Below are positions 37,390 through 46,688 of a DNA stretch of 64,000 bases, one piece after another. Location: the NCBI RefSeq assembly GCF_004799035.1, contig NZ_MWIO01000020.1, positions 1-64,000 of the forward strand, in the 5' to 3' direction. How positions within the stretch are numbered: position 1 is the stretch's first letter; each line of letters starts with the position of its first letter. This DNA is from Rhodanobacter lindaniclasticus (GTDB taxonomy: Bacteria; Pseudomonadota; Gammaproteobacteria; Xanthomonadales; Rhodanobacteraceae). The translations under genes were made by a program, and so were the position numbers. The notes beneath the pieces are model-generated. The model did not search any database and had not been told where the DNA came from. It saw only the letters and a program-made list of their open reading frames with translations.

Positions 37390-38085
37390 ATGCTGATCGA
37401 ACGCCATCACGACATCCGCATCGAGAAGCGCAGCATCGGCGACGAGGGGGCGCCGTTGCTGGTCATCGACCAGCTTGTCGCCGATCCCGAGCGGCTGGTA
37501 CGCCGGGCCGTGCGCCGGGCCTTCGGTCCCATGGGCGAGCACTTTCCGGGGGCGCGTACCGGCGCTCCGGCCATGTACGGGCCTTTGCTCGAATCAGTAC
37601 TGAACCCGTTGTTGCCGGAGCACTTCGGGATCCGGCCCGGCCGTTTCCGGTTCTCGATGTGCCATTACTCCCTGGTCGCCACGCCGCCGGCGGAATTGCG
37701 CTTCCTGCAACGGGTGCCGCACATCGATTCGGACGACGGCAACGGACTGGCGACCGTGCACTACCTGTTCCACGGCGACTGGGGTGGCACCGCGTTCTAT
37801 CGGCACCGCCAGACCGGCTTCGCGTATGTCGACAAGTCGCGACGGGAGGCCTACTTCCGCCGGCTCGAAGCCGAAAGCCATGGCAGCGATGTGCCCGCTC
37901 CCGGCTACATCAACGGCAGCACGGCGCTGTTCGAGCAGATCGCCAGGGTGGAGGCCGTGTTCAACCGCATGATCGTGTATCGGCGCAATTCGCTGCACTC
38001 GGCCTGCGTCGACGACCGGCATGTTCCGCCAGCCGATCCGCTCGACGGGCGGCTGTCGATCAACACCTTCATCGACGTGGCGTAA
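37390..38085 (+). CDS. DUF6445-like putative Fe(II)/2-oxoglutarate oxygenase
   Basis: I recognise this 231-residue protein only as a DUF6445-like family found next to halogenase-like genes. It contains VPHIDSDDG (HxD), then GGTAFYRH, then NSLHSACV and GRLSINTF. The order HxD, distal His, Arg is what a 2-oxoglutarate oxygenase (prolyl-hydroxylase-like) active site would show. It follows the halogenase-like gene after 17 bases and precedes GH9 by 21 bases, so it is part of the same operon. Confidence 0.75.
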   Translation: MLIERHHDIRIEKRSIGDEGAPLLVIDQLVADPERLVRRAVRRAFGPMGEHFPGARTGAPAMYGPLLESVLNPLLPEHFGIRPGRFRFSMCHYSLVATPPAELRFLQRVPHIDSDDGNGLATVHYLFHGDWGGTAFYRHRQTGFAYVDKSRREAYFRRLEAESHGSDVPAPGYINGSTALFEQIARVEAVFNRMIVYRRNSLHSACVDDRHVPPADPLDGRLSINTFIDVA

Positions 38086-38106
38086 GCGCGCACGGGCGAG
38101 GTCCGG

Positions 38107-40722
38107 ATGGCAAACATGCATGGTCGTTCGCATCGAGGCGGGTTGGTGTCGCGCAGGGGGTGGCTGGGCTGCCTGTCACTGGTGCTTGCGGTCGCCTCGT
38201 TGGCGAACGCGTGGGCTTCCGGCGAGGCGCCGGGTCTGGCGCTGACCGATACGGGATATCTCCGGGGCAACGGGGCGAGCGTCATGCTCTACGCCGACAG
38301 CTACAGCCCGATCTTCTTCGACCAGAAGAACGCAGCCCTGCAGATCATCCTGCACGGTCGCCGCATCGCGACCAACGGCAGCCTGCGTTTCTCGCCCACG
38401 CCGGAACAATGGAGTCGCATTCCGCATCTGGTGCGACGGTGGACCGACCGTGCCCACGGTCGGCTCGTCGCGCAGCTGTCGTATCCCGCGTATCACCTCG
38501 ACTACCACATCAACGTCACGCCGGAGCCAGGCGGATTCCGTGTCAGCCTGGATCTCGACCAACCGCTGCCGGAGGCGGCGGTGGGCCGGGTCGGCTACAA
38601 CCTGGAGTTTCTCCCGTCCATCTACGCGGACCAGGCCTACGAGGTCGACGGGGTCGTCCGGGGCATGTTGCCGCGTGATCCGCAGGGGCGGATGGTCGCC
38701 GATCCGCCGGCGCGCGGAGCGCCTCCCTTGCCGTGGTATGTCGAACAGTGGCGCGCGACCCGGCAGCACATGGTTCCGCGTGCCTTCGCCGCGGGACACC
38801 GCGTGACGCTGGTACCCGAGGACCGGTTGCATCGCGTCAGCATAAGCTCCGAGGACGCGGAGGTGCGGCTCTACGACGGGCGCAACCAGGCCCAGAACGG
38901 CTGGTTCGTGGCGCGTTCGCTGGTGCCGCCGGGAAAGACCACGGACGCGATCGTGTGGCATGTCCAGCTGGCCTCCGTGCCGGGCTGGACCCGGGCGCCG
39001 GTGATCGCGCACAGCCAGGTGGGTTATGCGCCGCGATTCCCCAAGGTGGCGGTGATCGAACTGGACCCGGCCGGCGATGCCCCGAAGACGGCATCGCTGC
39101 TGCGGCTGTCCGCCGAGGGCACGTTCGAGAAGGTCTACCAGGCGCAGGTCTCCACGCCGCAACCGTGGTTGCGCTACGCGTACGCGACCTTCGATTTTTC
39201 CTCGACGCGCCAGCCGGGCCTGTACAAGATCGAATACGCCGACCAGCAAACGGCGCCGTTCCGCATTGCCGACGACGTCTACGACCACACCTGGCAAACC
39301 AGCCTGGACGGATTCATGGCGGTGCAGATGGATCACGTCGCCGTGCGTGACGCCTACCGTGTCTGGCATGGCGTCGCGCACGGGGACGATGCGCGCCAAG
39401 CGCCGCCCGAGGTGCGTTCGTTCGACGGCTACTGGATGGGCGCGCAGACCTACTCCCCGTTCGAGCCCGGCGAGCACGTCCCGGGCCTGGATGTCGGTGG
39501 CTGGTTCGACGCCGGGGATTTCGACAACGACGTGTTCGACCAGTTGCAGACCATCCGCAACCTGGCCCTGAGCTGGAGCACGTTCCGGCCGACATGGGAT
39601 GAACTCACGGTCGACGAGCAGGCGCGCAGCGTGGTGATGCACCAGCCCGACGGCATCCCCGATGTCGTCCAGCAGGTCGAGCATGGCGTGCTGCAGACGA
39701 TGGCGCAGATCCGTGCGTTCGGCCATCCCATCATGGGCATCCACGCCTCCACCCTGGCGCAGTACACGTTCATCGGGGATGCCGCCTCGCAGACGGACGG
39801 GCGCATCCACGATTCGCGGGCCGATGGCAGCGGAGTGGATGGAAGCCATGCCGGTGCGCCGGACGATCGCTGGGCGTGGACCAACTACAACGCGTCGATG
39901 GACTACTCCGCCATCGCCTCGCTGGCCGCCGCCTCGGCCGCGTTGAAGGGTTGGAATGACGGGCTTGCGCAGGAGTGTCTGCAGTCCGCCATCGCGCTCT
40001 GGCAACGCGAGCAGGCGCACCCCGGACCCGAGGTGGCGGGGCGGTTCGATCAACCGAGCCCGTCGTACCAGTGGGCGGCGGCGCTGGAACTGATGATCGC
40101 CACGCGAGGCGCCGAGCCGTACCGGCAGCGTGTCGAGGCGTTGTTCCCGTCCGTCGTGCAGGACATGACGGACCGGGGATGGACCGCGGTGCGGGCGCTT
40201 CCCTACCTCGCCCCGGCCGAGGCCGCCCGCTTCAGGAAAGCGCTGGAGGCCTGGCTGCCGGAGATGCACAAGCGGATGGCCAGTACTCCGTTCGGCGTGC
40301 CGCCGTCCGCGGGCGGCTGGGGCAATGCCGCGCAGGTGGCGCGCTTTGGCGTCGCCATGTATTTCCTGCACCACGCCTTCCCCGACGTGGTCAGCCCGGA
40401 GCCCACCCTGCGTGCCGTCAACTACCTGCTGGGCACGCACCCGGTTTCCGGCACTTCCTGGATTGCCGGCGTCGGCACCGTCTCGACGCTGCATACGTAC
40501 TCGAACAATCGTGGCGACCAGGGCTACATCCCCGGCGGGATGGTTCCCGGCTACATCGTGGTCAAGCCGGATTTTCCCGAATCCGTCGACGACTTCGGCA
40601 TGCTTTGGTTCGAGCACGAGACGACCATCGGCGCGGCCACCGACTGGATTCTCGCCGCCCAGGCCGCAGCGGCGATCGCCAAAGAGACGGACGCCGGCGC
40701 CTCACTCAACGCCGCACACTGA
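38107..40722 (+). CDS. GH9 endoglucanase-type enzyme with N-terminal extension and Ig-like domain
   Basis: The 871-residue exported protein is a family 9 glycoside hydrolase. After a signal peptide (about residues 1-38) comes an unassigned beta-rich region of about 250 residues, then a cellulase Ig-like domain (VIAHSQVGYAPRFPKVAVIE onward, about residues 298-390), then the (alpha/alpha)6 catalytic domain. The base motif is GGWFDAGDFDND near residue 464, and the acid Glu is in WFEHETTIGAATDW near residue 836. GH9 members cut cellulose, mixed-linkage glucan or xyloglucan. It is the last gene of the receptor operon, and its 3' end overlaps the convergent GH3 gene by 17 bases. Confidence 0.88.
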   Translation: MANMHGRSHRGGLVSRRGWLGCLSLVLAVASLANAWASGEAPGLALTDTGYLRGNGASVMLYADSYSPIFFDQKNAALQIILHGRRIATNGSLRFSPTPEQWSRIPHLVRRWTDRAHGRLVAQLSYPAYHLDYHINVTPEPGGFRVSLDLDQPLPEAAVGRVGYNLEFLPSIYADQAYEVDGVVRGMLPRDPQGRMVADPPARGAPPLPWYVEQWRATRQHMVPRAFAAGHRVTLVPEDRLHRVSISSEDAEVRLYDGRNQAQNGWFVARSLVPPGKTTDAIVWHVQLASVPGWTRAPVIAHSQVGYAPRFPKVAVIELDPAGDAPKTASLLRLSAEGTFEKVYQAQVSTPQPWLRYAYATFDFSSTRQPGLYKIEYADQQTAPFRIADDVYDHTWQTSLDGFMAVQMDHVAVRDAYRVWHGVAHGDDARQAPPEVRSFDGYWMGAQTYSPFEPGEHVPGLDVGGWFDAGDFDNDVFDQLQTIRNLALSWSTFRPTWDELTVDEQARSVVMHQPDGIPDVVQQVEHGVLQTMAQIRAFGHPIMGIHASTLAQYTFIGDAASQTDGRIHDSRADGSGVDGSHAGAPDDRWAWTNYNASMDYSAIASLAAASAALKGWNDGLAQECLQSAIALWQREQAHPGPEVAGRFDQPSPSYQWAAALELMIATRGAEPYRQRVEALFPSVVQDMTDRGWTAVRALPYLAPAEAARFRKALEAWLPEMHKRMASTPFGVPPSAGGWGNAAQVARFGVAMYFLHHAFPDVVSPEPTLRAVNYLLGTHPVSGTSWIAGVGTVSTLHTYSNNRGDQGYIPGGMVPGYIVVKPDFPESVDDFGMLWFEHETTIGAATDWILAAQAAAAIAKETDAGASLNAAH

Positions 40723-42931
40723 AATCCCCGGCCACGCGGATGTCGGCGCTGGAGGCGCCCACCTGCACCTGGTAGCGGCCCGGGTCGACCGCATACGCAT
40801 GCTGCGCGGCGTCGTAATACCTGAGGTCGGCTTGCGGCGTGATGTCAAAGGATACGACGCGTTGTTCGCCGGGATTGAGGGAGATGCGTCGGACGCCGCG
40901 CAGGGACTTGATCGCATGTGCATGCGGCGCGTCCAGCGCGCGCAGGTACAACTGCACGACTTCATCGCCGGCGCGCTGGCCGGTGTTCTTCACCGTCAGC
41001 GTGATCCGCATGGACTCGCCGGCATCCAGCGCGGTGCGATCCAGGTGCAGGTCGGCGTAGTCGAAATGCGTGTACGACAGGCCGTAGCCGAACGGGAAAA
41101 GCGGATGGCCGTCGAAGTAGCGATAGGTACGGCCCTTCATCGCGTAATCGTCGAACGGCGGCAATTGCTGCACGCCGGTGTAGAAGGTCACCGGCAAGCG
41201 GCCCGCGGGGTCGGCATCGCCGAACAGCACGTCGGCAACCGCATGACCGCCCGCCTGCCCCGGATACCAGGCCAGCAGGATCGCCGGCAACTTCTGGGCC
41301 GCCCAGTTGACGGCCAGCGCCGAGCCGGTGGTCAGCACCAGCACCACCGGCTTGCCGGTGGCCTGCAGGGCCTTCAGCAGTTTCAGCTGGGGCGCCGGCA
41401 GGCGCAGGCTGGTGCGGTCGCCGCCATCGAAGCCCGGGGCGTGGACCGGCATTTCCTCGCCCTCGATGTCGGCGGTCAAGCCGCCGACGAAGATCACCAC
41501 CTCGGCCCGGTGCGCCGCGTCCAGCGCCGCCTCGAACTGTCCTGAGTCGATGGGCTGCTTCACGCCCTCGACCAGGTCCGCGCCCTGCACGTATTCCACC
41601 CGTGCGCGGGGCAGGGCCTCGCGGATGCCGGCCAGCACGGTCACCGGGCCCAGCGGCGTGCCGTGGTAATTGCCGAGCAGGGCGGCCACGCTGTCGGCCG
41701 TGGGGCCGACCACCGCAACGCGCTTCAGCGTCCGGGGAAGGGGCAGCAGGCCGTCGTTCTTCAGCAGCACCATGGATTCGCGCGCCGCCGTGCGCGCCAG
41801 TGCGCCATGCGCGGGCAGTTGCGCGGACAGCTCCGGCAGGTGCGACCACGGCAGCTTCGCCGACGGGTCGAACATGCCCAGGCGGAACCGGGCCAGCATC
41901 AGCCGCTGCACGGCCGTGTCGATGACCGATGCATCGACCAGGCCGTCGTGCACCGCCTTGGCCAGGCTGGCGTAGGTCGTACCGCAGTTGAGGTCGACGC
42001 CGCCAGAGACGGCCAGGGCAGCGGCCTGCTCGGCGGTACCGACGAGCTTGTGGTGCTGGAAGATGTCCGCCACCGCGCCGCAGTCGGACACGACGTAACC
42101 CTTGAACCCCCAGCCCGAGCGCAGGATGTCGCCGAGCAAGCGCTTGCTGCCGGTGGCGGGGGCGCCGTCCACGCGGTTGTAGGCGCTCATGACGGCATCG
42201 ACGTGGGCCTCCTGCACCAGCGCCTGGAACGCCGGCAGGTAGGTTTCGTACAGGTCGCGCTCGGACGGCCGCGCGTCGAAGTGGTGGCGCTCCGATTCCG
42301 GCCCGCTGTGGACCGCGAAGTGCTTGGCCGTGGCATCGAGCTTGCGATACGTCGGGTCGTCGCCCTGCAGACCGTCGACGAAGGCCACCCCCATGCGCGC
42401 GGTGAGGTAGGGATCCTCGCCATAGGTTTCCTGGCCACGGCCCCAGCGCGGATCGCGGAAGATGTTGATGTTCGGCGACCAGAAGGTCAGGCCCTGGTAG
42501 CGCTCGCGCTTGCCCTCGCGCACGAACGCATCGTGCTTGGCACGCGCCTCGTCGCTGATCGCGGTGGCCACCCGGTGCATCAGCGGCACGTCGAAGGTTG
42601 CCGCCAGGCCGATCGCCTGCGGGAACACCGTGGCCGTGCCGGCGCGCGCTACGCCATGCAGCGCCTCGTTCCACCAGTCATAGGCGGGTACCCCCAGGCG
42701 CGGGATCGCCGTCGCGGCGTTCTGCATCTGGGCGATCTTTTCCTCCAGCGTCATGCGCGATACCAGGTCGGCGGCACGCCGGTCGAAGTCGAGCGACGTA
42801 TCGCGCCAGGCGGGTGTCGCATCCGCAGCTCGCGTGGCGTCGGTGGCATGGCCGGGGCAGGCGGCGGCCAGCAGCATGGCGATCGTGGCGCAGACGGTCA
42901 CCGGTCCGGACGCGCGTTGGATGGTTTGCAT
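40706..42931 (-). CDS. Exported GH3 beta-xylosidase
   Basis: The 741-residue GH3 enzyme most resembles bacterial beta-xylosidases: WWNEALHGVARAG, SPNINIFRDPRWGRGQETYG, the nucleophile Asp in GYVVSDCGAVADI, and ESMVLLKNDGLLPLP in the second domain. A fibronectin III-like domain closes the protein (GDEVVQLYLRAL). A signal peptide spans about residues 1-29. GAGG lies 8 bases before the ATG. It is the last gene of the GH67-esterase-GH43-GH3 operon and would release xylose from short xylo-oligosaccharides in the periplasm. Confidence 0.92.
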   Translation of the reverse strand: MQTIQRASGPVTVCATIAMLLAAACPGHATDATRAADATPAWRDTSLDFDRRAADLVSRMTLEEKIAQMQNAATAIPRLGVPAYDWWNEALHGVARAGTATVFPQAIGLAATFDVPLMHRVATAISDEARAKHDAFVREGKRERYQGLTFWSPNINIFRDPRWGRGQETYGEDPYLTARMGVAFVDGLQGDDPTYRKLDATAKHFAVHSGPESERHHFDARPSERDLYETYLPAFQALVQEAHVDAVMSAYNRVDGAPATGSKRLLGDILRSGWGFKGYVVSDCGAVADIFQHHKLVGTAEQAAALAVSGGVDLNCGTTYASLAKAVHDGLVDASVIDTAVQRLMLARFRLGMFDPSAKLPWSHLPELSAQLPAHGALARTAARESMVLLKNDGLLPLPRTLKRVAVVGPTADSVAALLGNYHGTPLGPVTVLAGIREALPRARVEYVQGADLVEGVKQPIDSGQFEAALDAAHRAEVVIFVGGLTADIEGEEMPVHAPGFDGGDRTSLRLPAPQLKLLKALQATGKPVVLVLTTGSALAVNWAAQKLPAILLAWYPGQAGGHAVADVLFGDADPAGRLPVTFYTGVQQLPPFDDYAMKGRTYRYFDGHPLFPFGYGLSYTHFDYADLHLDRTALDAGESMRITLTVKNTGQRAGDEVVQLYLRALDAPHAHAIKSLRGVRRISLNPGEQRVVSFDITPQADLRYYDAAQHAYAVDPGRYQVQVGASSADIRVAGDFSVRR

Positions 42932-42949
42932 GTCGCTTTCCTCGCTTGA

Positions 42950-44677
42950 TCAGTGGTTGCCGGCGGGTTTCGCCACCCGCGCATACGGCCCCAGCACCAC
43001 GCCGACGAAGCCGCCGGCAACGTCGGTGCTGAGAATGGTGGCGTCGTCGCCGCGCTGCAGCCAGCGCCAGCCCTTGCCGTCCGCGTCGTAGGCGAATGCG
43101 TAGCGGCCGCGGTCGCCGGAAACCTGCAGCTTCAGTTCGCCGCGCGGGGCGACGCGGGCGCGCGCGATCACCTGCGGCTGCTTGCCGCCGTCCTTTTCCA
43201 GGAACACCTCCCACGCCTCGCCGACGCGGCGCACGCCGAGGAAGTACCAGTGCGTGCTGCCCTGGAAGACGGCGATGCCGGCGTCGACGCCAGCTTGCGC
43301 CGGCGGCCGGAGCGCGGTGCTGGCGTCGAACGAGAGATGCTGCTGGCGACGTGCCAGGAACGAGGGGTTGTGCAGCGAGTCCAGGCCCTCGGGCAGCGGC
43401 TGGATCGCCAGCCAGCCGGGCGTCGTTTTCAGGTCGACCCAGGGACGCGTGGGCGTGCGCAGGTACATCCACGCGCGGCCCGGCGTCGTCTCGCTGAAAT
43501 CGTCGCGCCAGGTGAAGTTGCCGCTGAGCGGCGCCTGCGGGGTGCTGCGCGGCATGAAGGCGGGTCCGGTCGCGACTCGCGGGATCACCTCGCCATGCGG
43601 AAGAATGGACGGCCAGCCGTCCGTCCAGCGCACCGGCAACAGGAAGGTCTCGCGGCCGGTGTTGAAGCGCACCTCGTCATAGGCGCGGCTGGCCAGGAAG
43701 ATCGACCACCAGCTGCCATCTGGGGCTTCGACCAGGCTGGCGTGCCCGGCATTGATGATCGGCGCGGCGCGTCCGGCGGGCAGGTCGCGCTGGGTCAGGA
43801 TCGGGTTGTGCGGGTTCGGTCGATACGGCCCCCACGGCGAGCGGCTGCGCAGCACGATCTGCGAATGCTGCACGCTGGTGCCGCCTTCGGCGCAGGACAG
43901 GTAGTACCAGCCGTCGCGCCGGTACACGTGCGGGCCCTCGTACCATATCGGGTGATCGATGCCCTCGACCGGACCGTGCAGCACGATCCGGCGCGGGCCG
44001 GTCGGCTTCATCGTCGCGGTGTCGAAATGCTGCATCCAGATCGCGCGATCGCCGTTGTAGCGCGAACCTCCTGGCGGCTCGCCGCTGTAGAGCAGGTAGG
44101 CCGTGCCGTCGTGGTCGAAGAACAGCGACGGATCGATGCCGTCGACGCCGGGCAGCCAGGCCGGGTCGGACCACGGTCCGGCCGGGTTGCTGGCCGTGAC
44201 CAGGAAGTTCTCGCCGCCGTCGACGAAGGTGTTGAGCACGTAGAACACCCCGTCGTGCCAGGCGATGTCCGGCGCGAACACGCCGCGCGACACACCCAGC
44301 CCGTCGTAGTGCAGTTGCGAAGGCCGGTCGATGGCGTTGCCGATCTGCTTCCAGTGCACCAGGTCGCGGCTTTCGAACACCGGGATGCCGGGGAAATAGG
44401 CGAAGCTGGAGTTGACCAGGTAGAAGCGGTCGCCGACGCGCACGACCGACGGGTCCGGGTGAAAGCCCGCCAGCACCGGGTTGCGGTAGCCGTCGGGCGG
44501 CAGAGGTTGCGCGAAGCCCGCGTCGTGGCCGGTGTAGGAGAACCAGTCGTACCGCACCGGCTGTTGCGCCTGCGCGGGCAGCGCCTGCAGCACGAGGGCC
44601 GCCACCAGCAGGCCGAGCCGGACACGCGTGCGCCGTCCCCGCACGAATAGACCGGAGCTTGCGCGATGCTCATTCAT
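42950..44677 (-). CDS. Exported GH43 beta-xylosidase/arabinofuranosidase with C-terminal sandwich domain
   Basis: This 575-residue protein has a signal peptide (to about residue 38) and a family 43 propeller: the base Asp in AGFHPDPSVVRVGDRFYLV, the central Asp in GIDPSLFFDHDGTAYLLYSG and the acid Glu in IWYEGPHVYRRDGWYYL. From about residue 375 a concanavalin A-like beta-sandwich follows (FTWRDDFSE..., ending VLGPYARV), as in XynB-type GH43 enzymes. Its start overlaps the acetylesterase stop by 8 bases, and GH3 follows 18 bases after it. Confidence 0.91.
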   Translation of the reverse strand: MNEHRASSGLFVRGRRTRVRLGLLVAALVLQALPAQAQQPVRYDWFSYTGHDAGFAQPLPPDGYRNPVLAGFHPDPSVVRVGDRFYLVNSSFAYFPGIPVFESRDLVHWKQIGNAIDRPSQLHYDGLGVSRGVFAPDIAWHDGVFYVLNTFVDGGENFLVTASNPAGPWSDPAWLPGVDGIDPSLFFDHDGTAYLLYSGEPPGGSRYNGDRAIWMQHFDTATMKPTGPRRIVLHGPVEGIDHPIWYEGPHVYRRDGWYYLSCAEGGTSVQHSQIVLRSRSPWGPYRPNPHNPILTQRDLPAGRAAPIINAGHASLVEAPDGSWWSIFLASRAYDEVRFNTGRETFLLPVRWTDGWPSILPHGEVIPRVATGPAFMPRSTPQAPLSGNFTWRDDFSETTPGRAWMYLRTPTRPWVDLKTTPGWLAIQPLPEGLDSLHNPSFLARRQQHLSFDASTALRPPAQAGVDAGIAVFQGSTHWYFLGVRRVGEAWEVFLEKDGGKQPQVIARARVAPRGELKLQVSGDRGRYAFAYDADGKGWRWLQRGDDATILSTDVAGGFVGVVLGPYARVAKPAGNH

Positions 44678-46673
44678 GGCTGGCTCCCGGCGAGGGGATC
44701 GGCAACTGGAACGGTCCGGCCGGCAGGCCGTTGCCGTCGAACAGGGTGACCACGGGATTGTCGGCCCAGCCATAGCGCACGCGCGTGGCCGATGCTGCGT
44801 CGGGCGCGTGCAAGATCACCGTGTCGCCATGGATCGTCGCCCGCGCGTAGCGGCACGACCCGGCATCGGCACCACACAACTCGAAGCCGATCGCGTCATC
44901 GGCGCCGTGCGCCACCAGCCCATTTTCGAGCTGACCGAAGCGAACCACCACCGCGTCGCCTGCGTGCCGCACCGACAGCGGTACCGGCCCCGATGGCGAC
45001 GGTACGTGCTCGCCGTAGACCACCTGCCGCGCCACGCGCGCCAGACGGCGGCCAAGCTCCTGCTTGTTGGCCGGATGAATGTCGTAGGCGTTGCCGATAT
45101 CGATGGTCACCGCCAGCGCGCTGCGCGCGTCGTCGGCAGCCACCTGGCGCTGCGCCTCGCGCAACTGCGCCCAGCCGCTTTCGGCCGGCTGCGTGGGCGC
45201 CGGCCCGTAGTTGGCCAACTGCACGATCAGCAGCGGCATGTCGTTCCCGAACTGCGCCCGCATCTGCCGGCGGTAGGCGCGCAACAACCCGGCGTAGGCG
45301 CCGGCATCGCCGGTGTTGGAGGCGCCTTGGTACCAGATCGTGCCGCGCACGGCGTAGTTGCCCAGCGGTGCGACCATGCCGTTGTGCAGCGTGGTGAGGC
45401 CGGCCGCCGACAGCCACGGCGCGAGCGGCGGCTGGCCGAGGGGATTCGCCACGACGCGATACATCCAGGGGCCGTCCAGCGGCGCCGAACTGCCGTCGTC
45501 GAAATGCAACGCGCGGGCGGACGCCGGCCCGAGCATGCCGCCGTCGCCATAGGTGTTGAGCACGTTGACCACGATCGTGTTGACGCCCGCGTGCAGCAGA
45601 CCCGGCGGCAGGCGGTACTCGCGCGCCGCATCCAGGTAGGCGCTGCCCACGGCGCGGCCGTTGACCCAGGTCTCGTCGACTTCATCGACCAGGCCCATGG
45701 CCAGCGTCGCGCCGCGCGCCGCCTGCGCGGCGCTGAGCGTCACCGTGCTGCGGAACCAGACCATGCCGGTGAAGCCGGTCAGCGCCGGCACATTCGATGT
45801 GCTCCAGGCGCCGAGGCCGGGCGGGGCCTGATGCCAGTCGGCGGCGGTGGCAAGCTGCGGGCGCCACGGCTCGTCGCCCGGCCTTGCCTGCGGGCGTTTG
45901 CGCCACCAGGTTTCCCACTGCCGGCCCCAGCCCGCGTTTGCCGCCACCGGATCGTGCGCGTACTGGTCCAGCAGGTCGAGCGCGATGTCGTAACCACCTG
46001 CCGTGCGCAGCGCCGCGGCGCTCATCCAGGCCTGGATCTGCGCGCCACCCCAGGCGTCGTCGATCAGCCCCATCGGTACGTCGATCCGCTTCCTGAGCTC
46101 GCGCGCGAAGTAGTAGCACGTAGCCGAGAACTCCGCGGTCGCCTCGGGCGTGGGCTTCTGCCAGGCCACCGGCGTGCCGAAGTCCGCGCGCGGCGTGACG
46201 CTTGCCTGCTTGCCCACGATGAGCATGCGGATGGCGTCGTCGTTCGCGCCGGAGACTTCGGCGGGCCAGTTGAGCGTGCGCTTCACCGGCAGCTCCATGT
46301 TCGACTGCCCCGAACACAGCCAGACGTCGCCAACCAGCACGTCGTGCACGGTCTGGATCGAGCCGTCGGCCGTCTTCGCCGTCAGCGTGTACGGGCCACC
46401 GGCGTGCAGCGCCGGCAACCTCGCCTGCCAGCGGCCCCGGGCGTCGGCCTGCGTCCGCGCCTGGCCGCCGCCGAGCGAGACGGTTACCGTCTGGCCCGCT
46501 GCGGCGTGGCCCCAGACCGGGATCGGGCGGTCACGCTGCAAGACCGCGTGATCCTGGAACAACGCGCTCAGCAACGGCACGCTGTTGTCGCTGGCCCGGG
46601 CCACGGATGCGGTGGCCAGTGACATCACCGTGGCCAGCACGGCAAATAACGCACGCGAACGATGGACAGGCAT
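44670..46673 (-). CDS. GQSNM-type (sialate O-acetylesterase-like) carbohydrate acetylesterase
   Basis: The protein of 667-671 residues is an exported SGNH esterase formerly annotated as sialate O-acetylesterase. The nucleophile block is VWLCSGQSNMELPV, and the His/Asp block is AYDIHPANKQELGRR; a jelly-roll insert (TWVNGRAVG) lies between them. In Xanthomonas related CE20-type enzymes remove acetyl groups from xyloglucan, and the xylan context here would equally fit acetylated xylan. Two starts are possible, ATG at 46685 (directly after AGAGG) and at 46673 (12 bases after it); the second is used. It follows GH67 by a few bases. Confidence 0.87.
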   Translation of the reverse strand: MPVHRSRALFAVLATVMSLATASVARASDNSVPLLSALFQDHAVLQRDRPIPVWGHAAAGQTVTVSLGGGQARTQADARGRWQARLPALHAGGPYTLTAKTADGSIQTVHDVLVGDVWLCSGQSNMELPVKRTLNWPAEVSGANDDAIRMLIVGKQASVTPRADFGTPVAWQKPTPEATAEFSATCYYFARELRKRIDVPMGLIDDAWGGAQIQAWMSAAALRTAGGYDIALDLLDQYAHDPVAANAGWGRQWETWWRKRPQARPGDEPWRPQLATAADWHQAPPGLGAWSTSNVPALTGFTGMVWFRSTVTLSAAQAARGATLAMGLVDEVDETWVNGRAVGSAYLDAAREYRLPPGLLHAGVNTIVVNVLNTYGDGGMLGPASARALHFDDGSSAPLDGPWMYRVVANPLGQPPLAPWLSAAGLTTLHNGMVAPLGNYAVRGTIWYQGASNTGDAGAYAGLLRAYRRQMRAQFGNDMPLLIVQLANYGPAPTQPAESGWAQLREAQRQVAADDARSALAVTIDIGNAYDIHPANKQELGRRLARVARQVVYGEHVPSPSGPVPLSVRHAGDAVVVRFGQLENGLVAHGADDAIGFELCGADAGSCRYARATIHGDTVILHAPDAASATRVRYGWADNPVVTLFDGNGLPAGPFQLPIPSPGASHE

Positions 46674-46688
46674 GGCGGATTTCATCCT

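Noticed and set aside
38176-40617. 813-codon frame antisense to the GH9 gene
   Set aside because: Same reason; the GH9 catalytic motifs are on the other strand.
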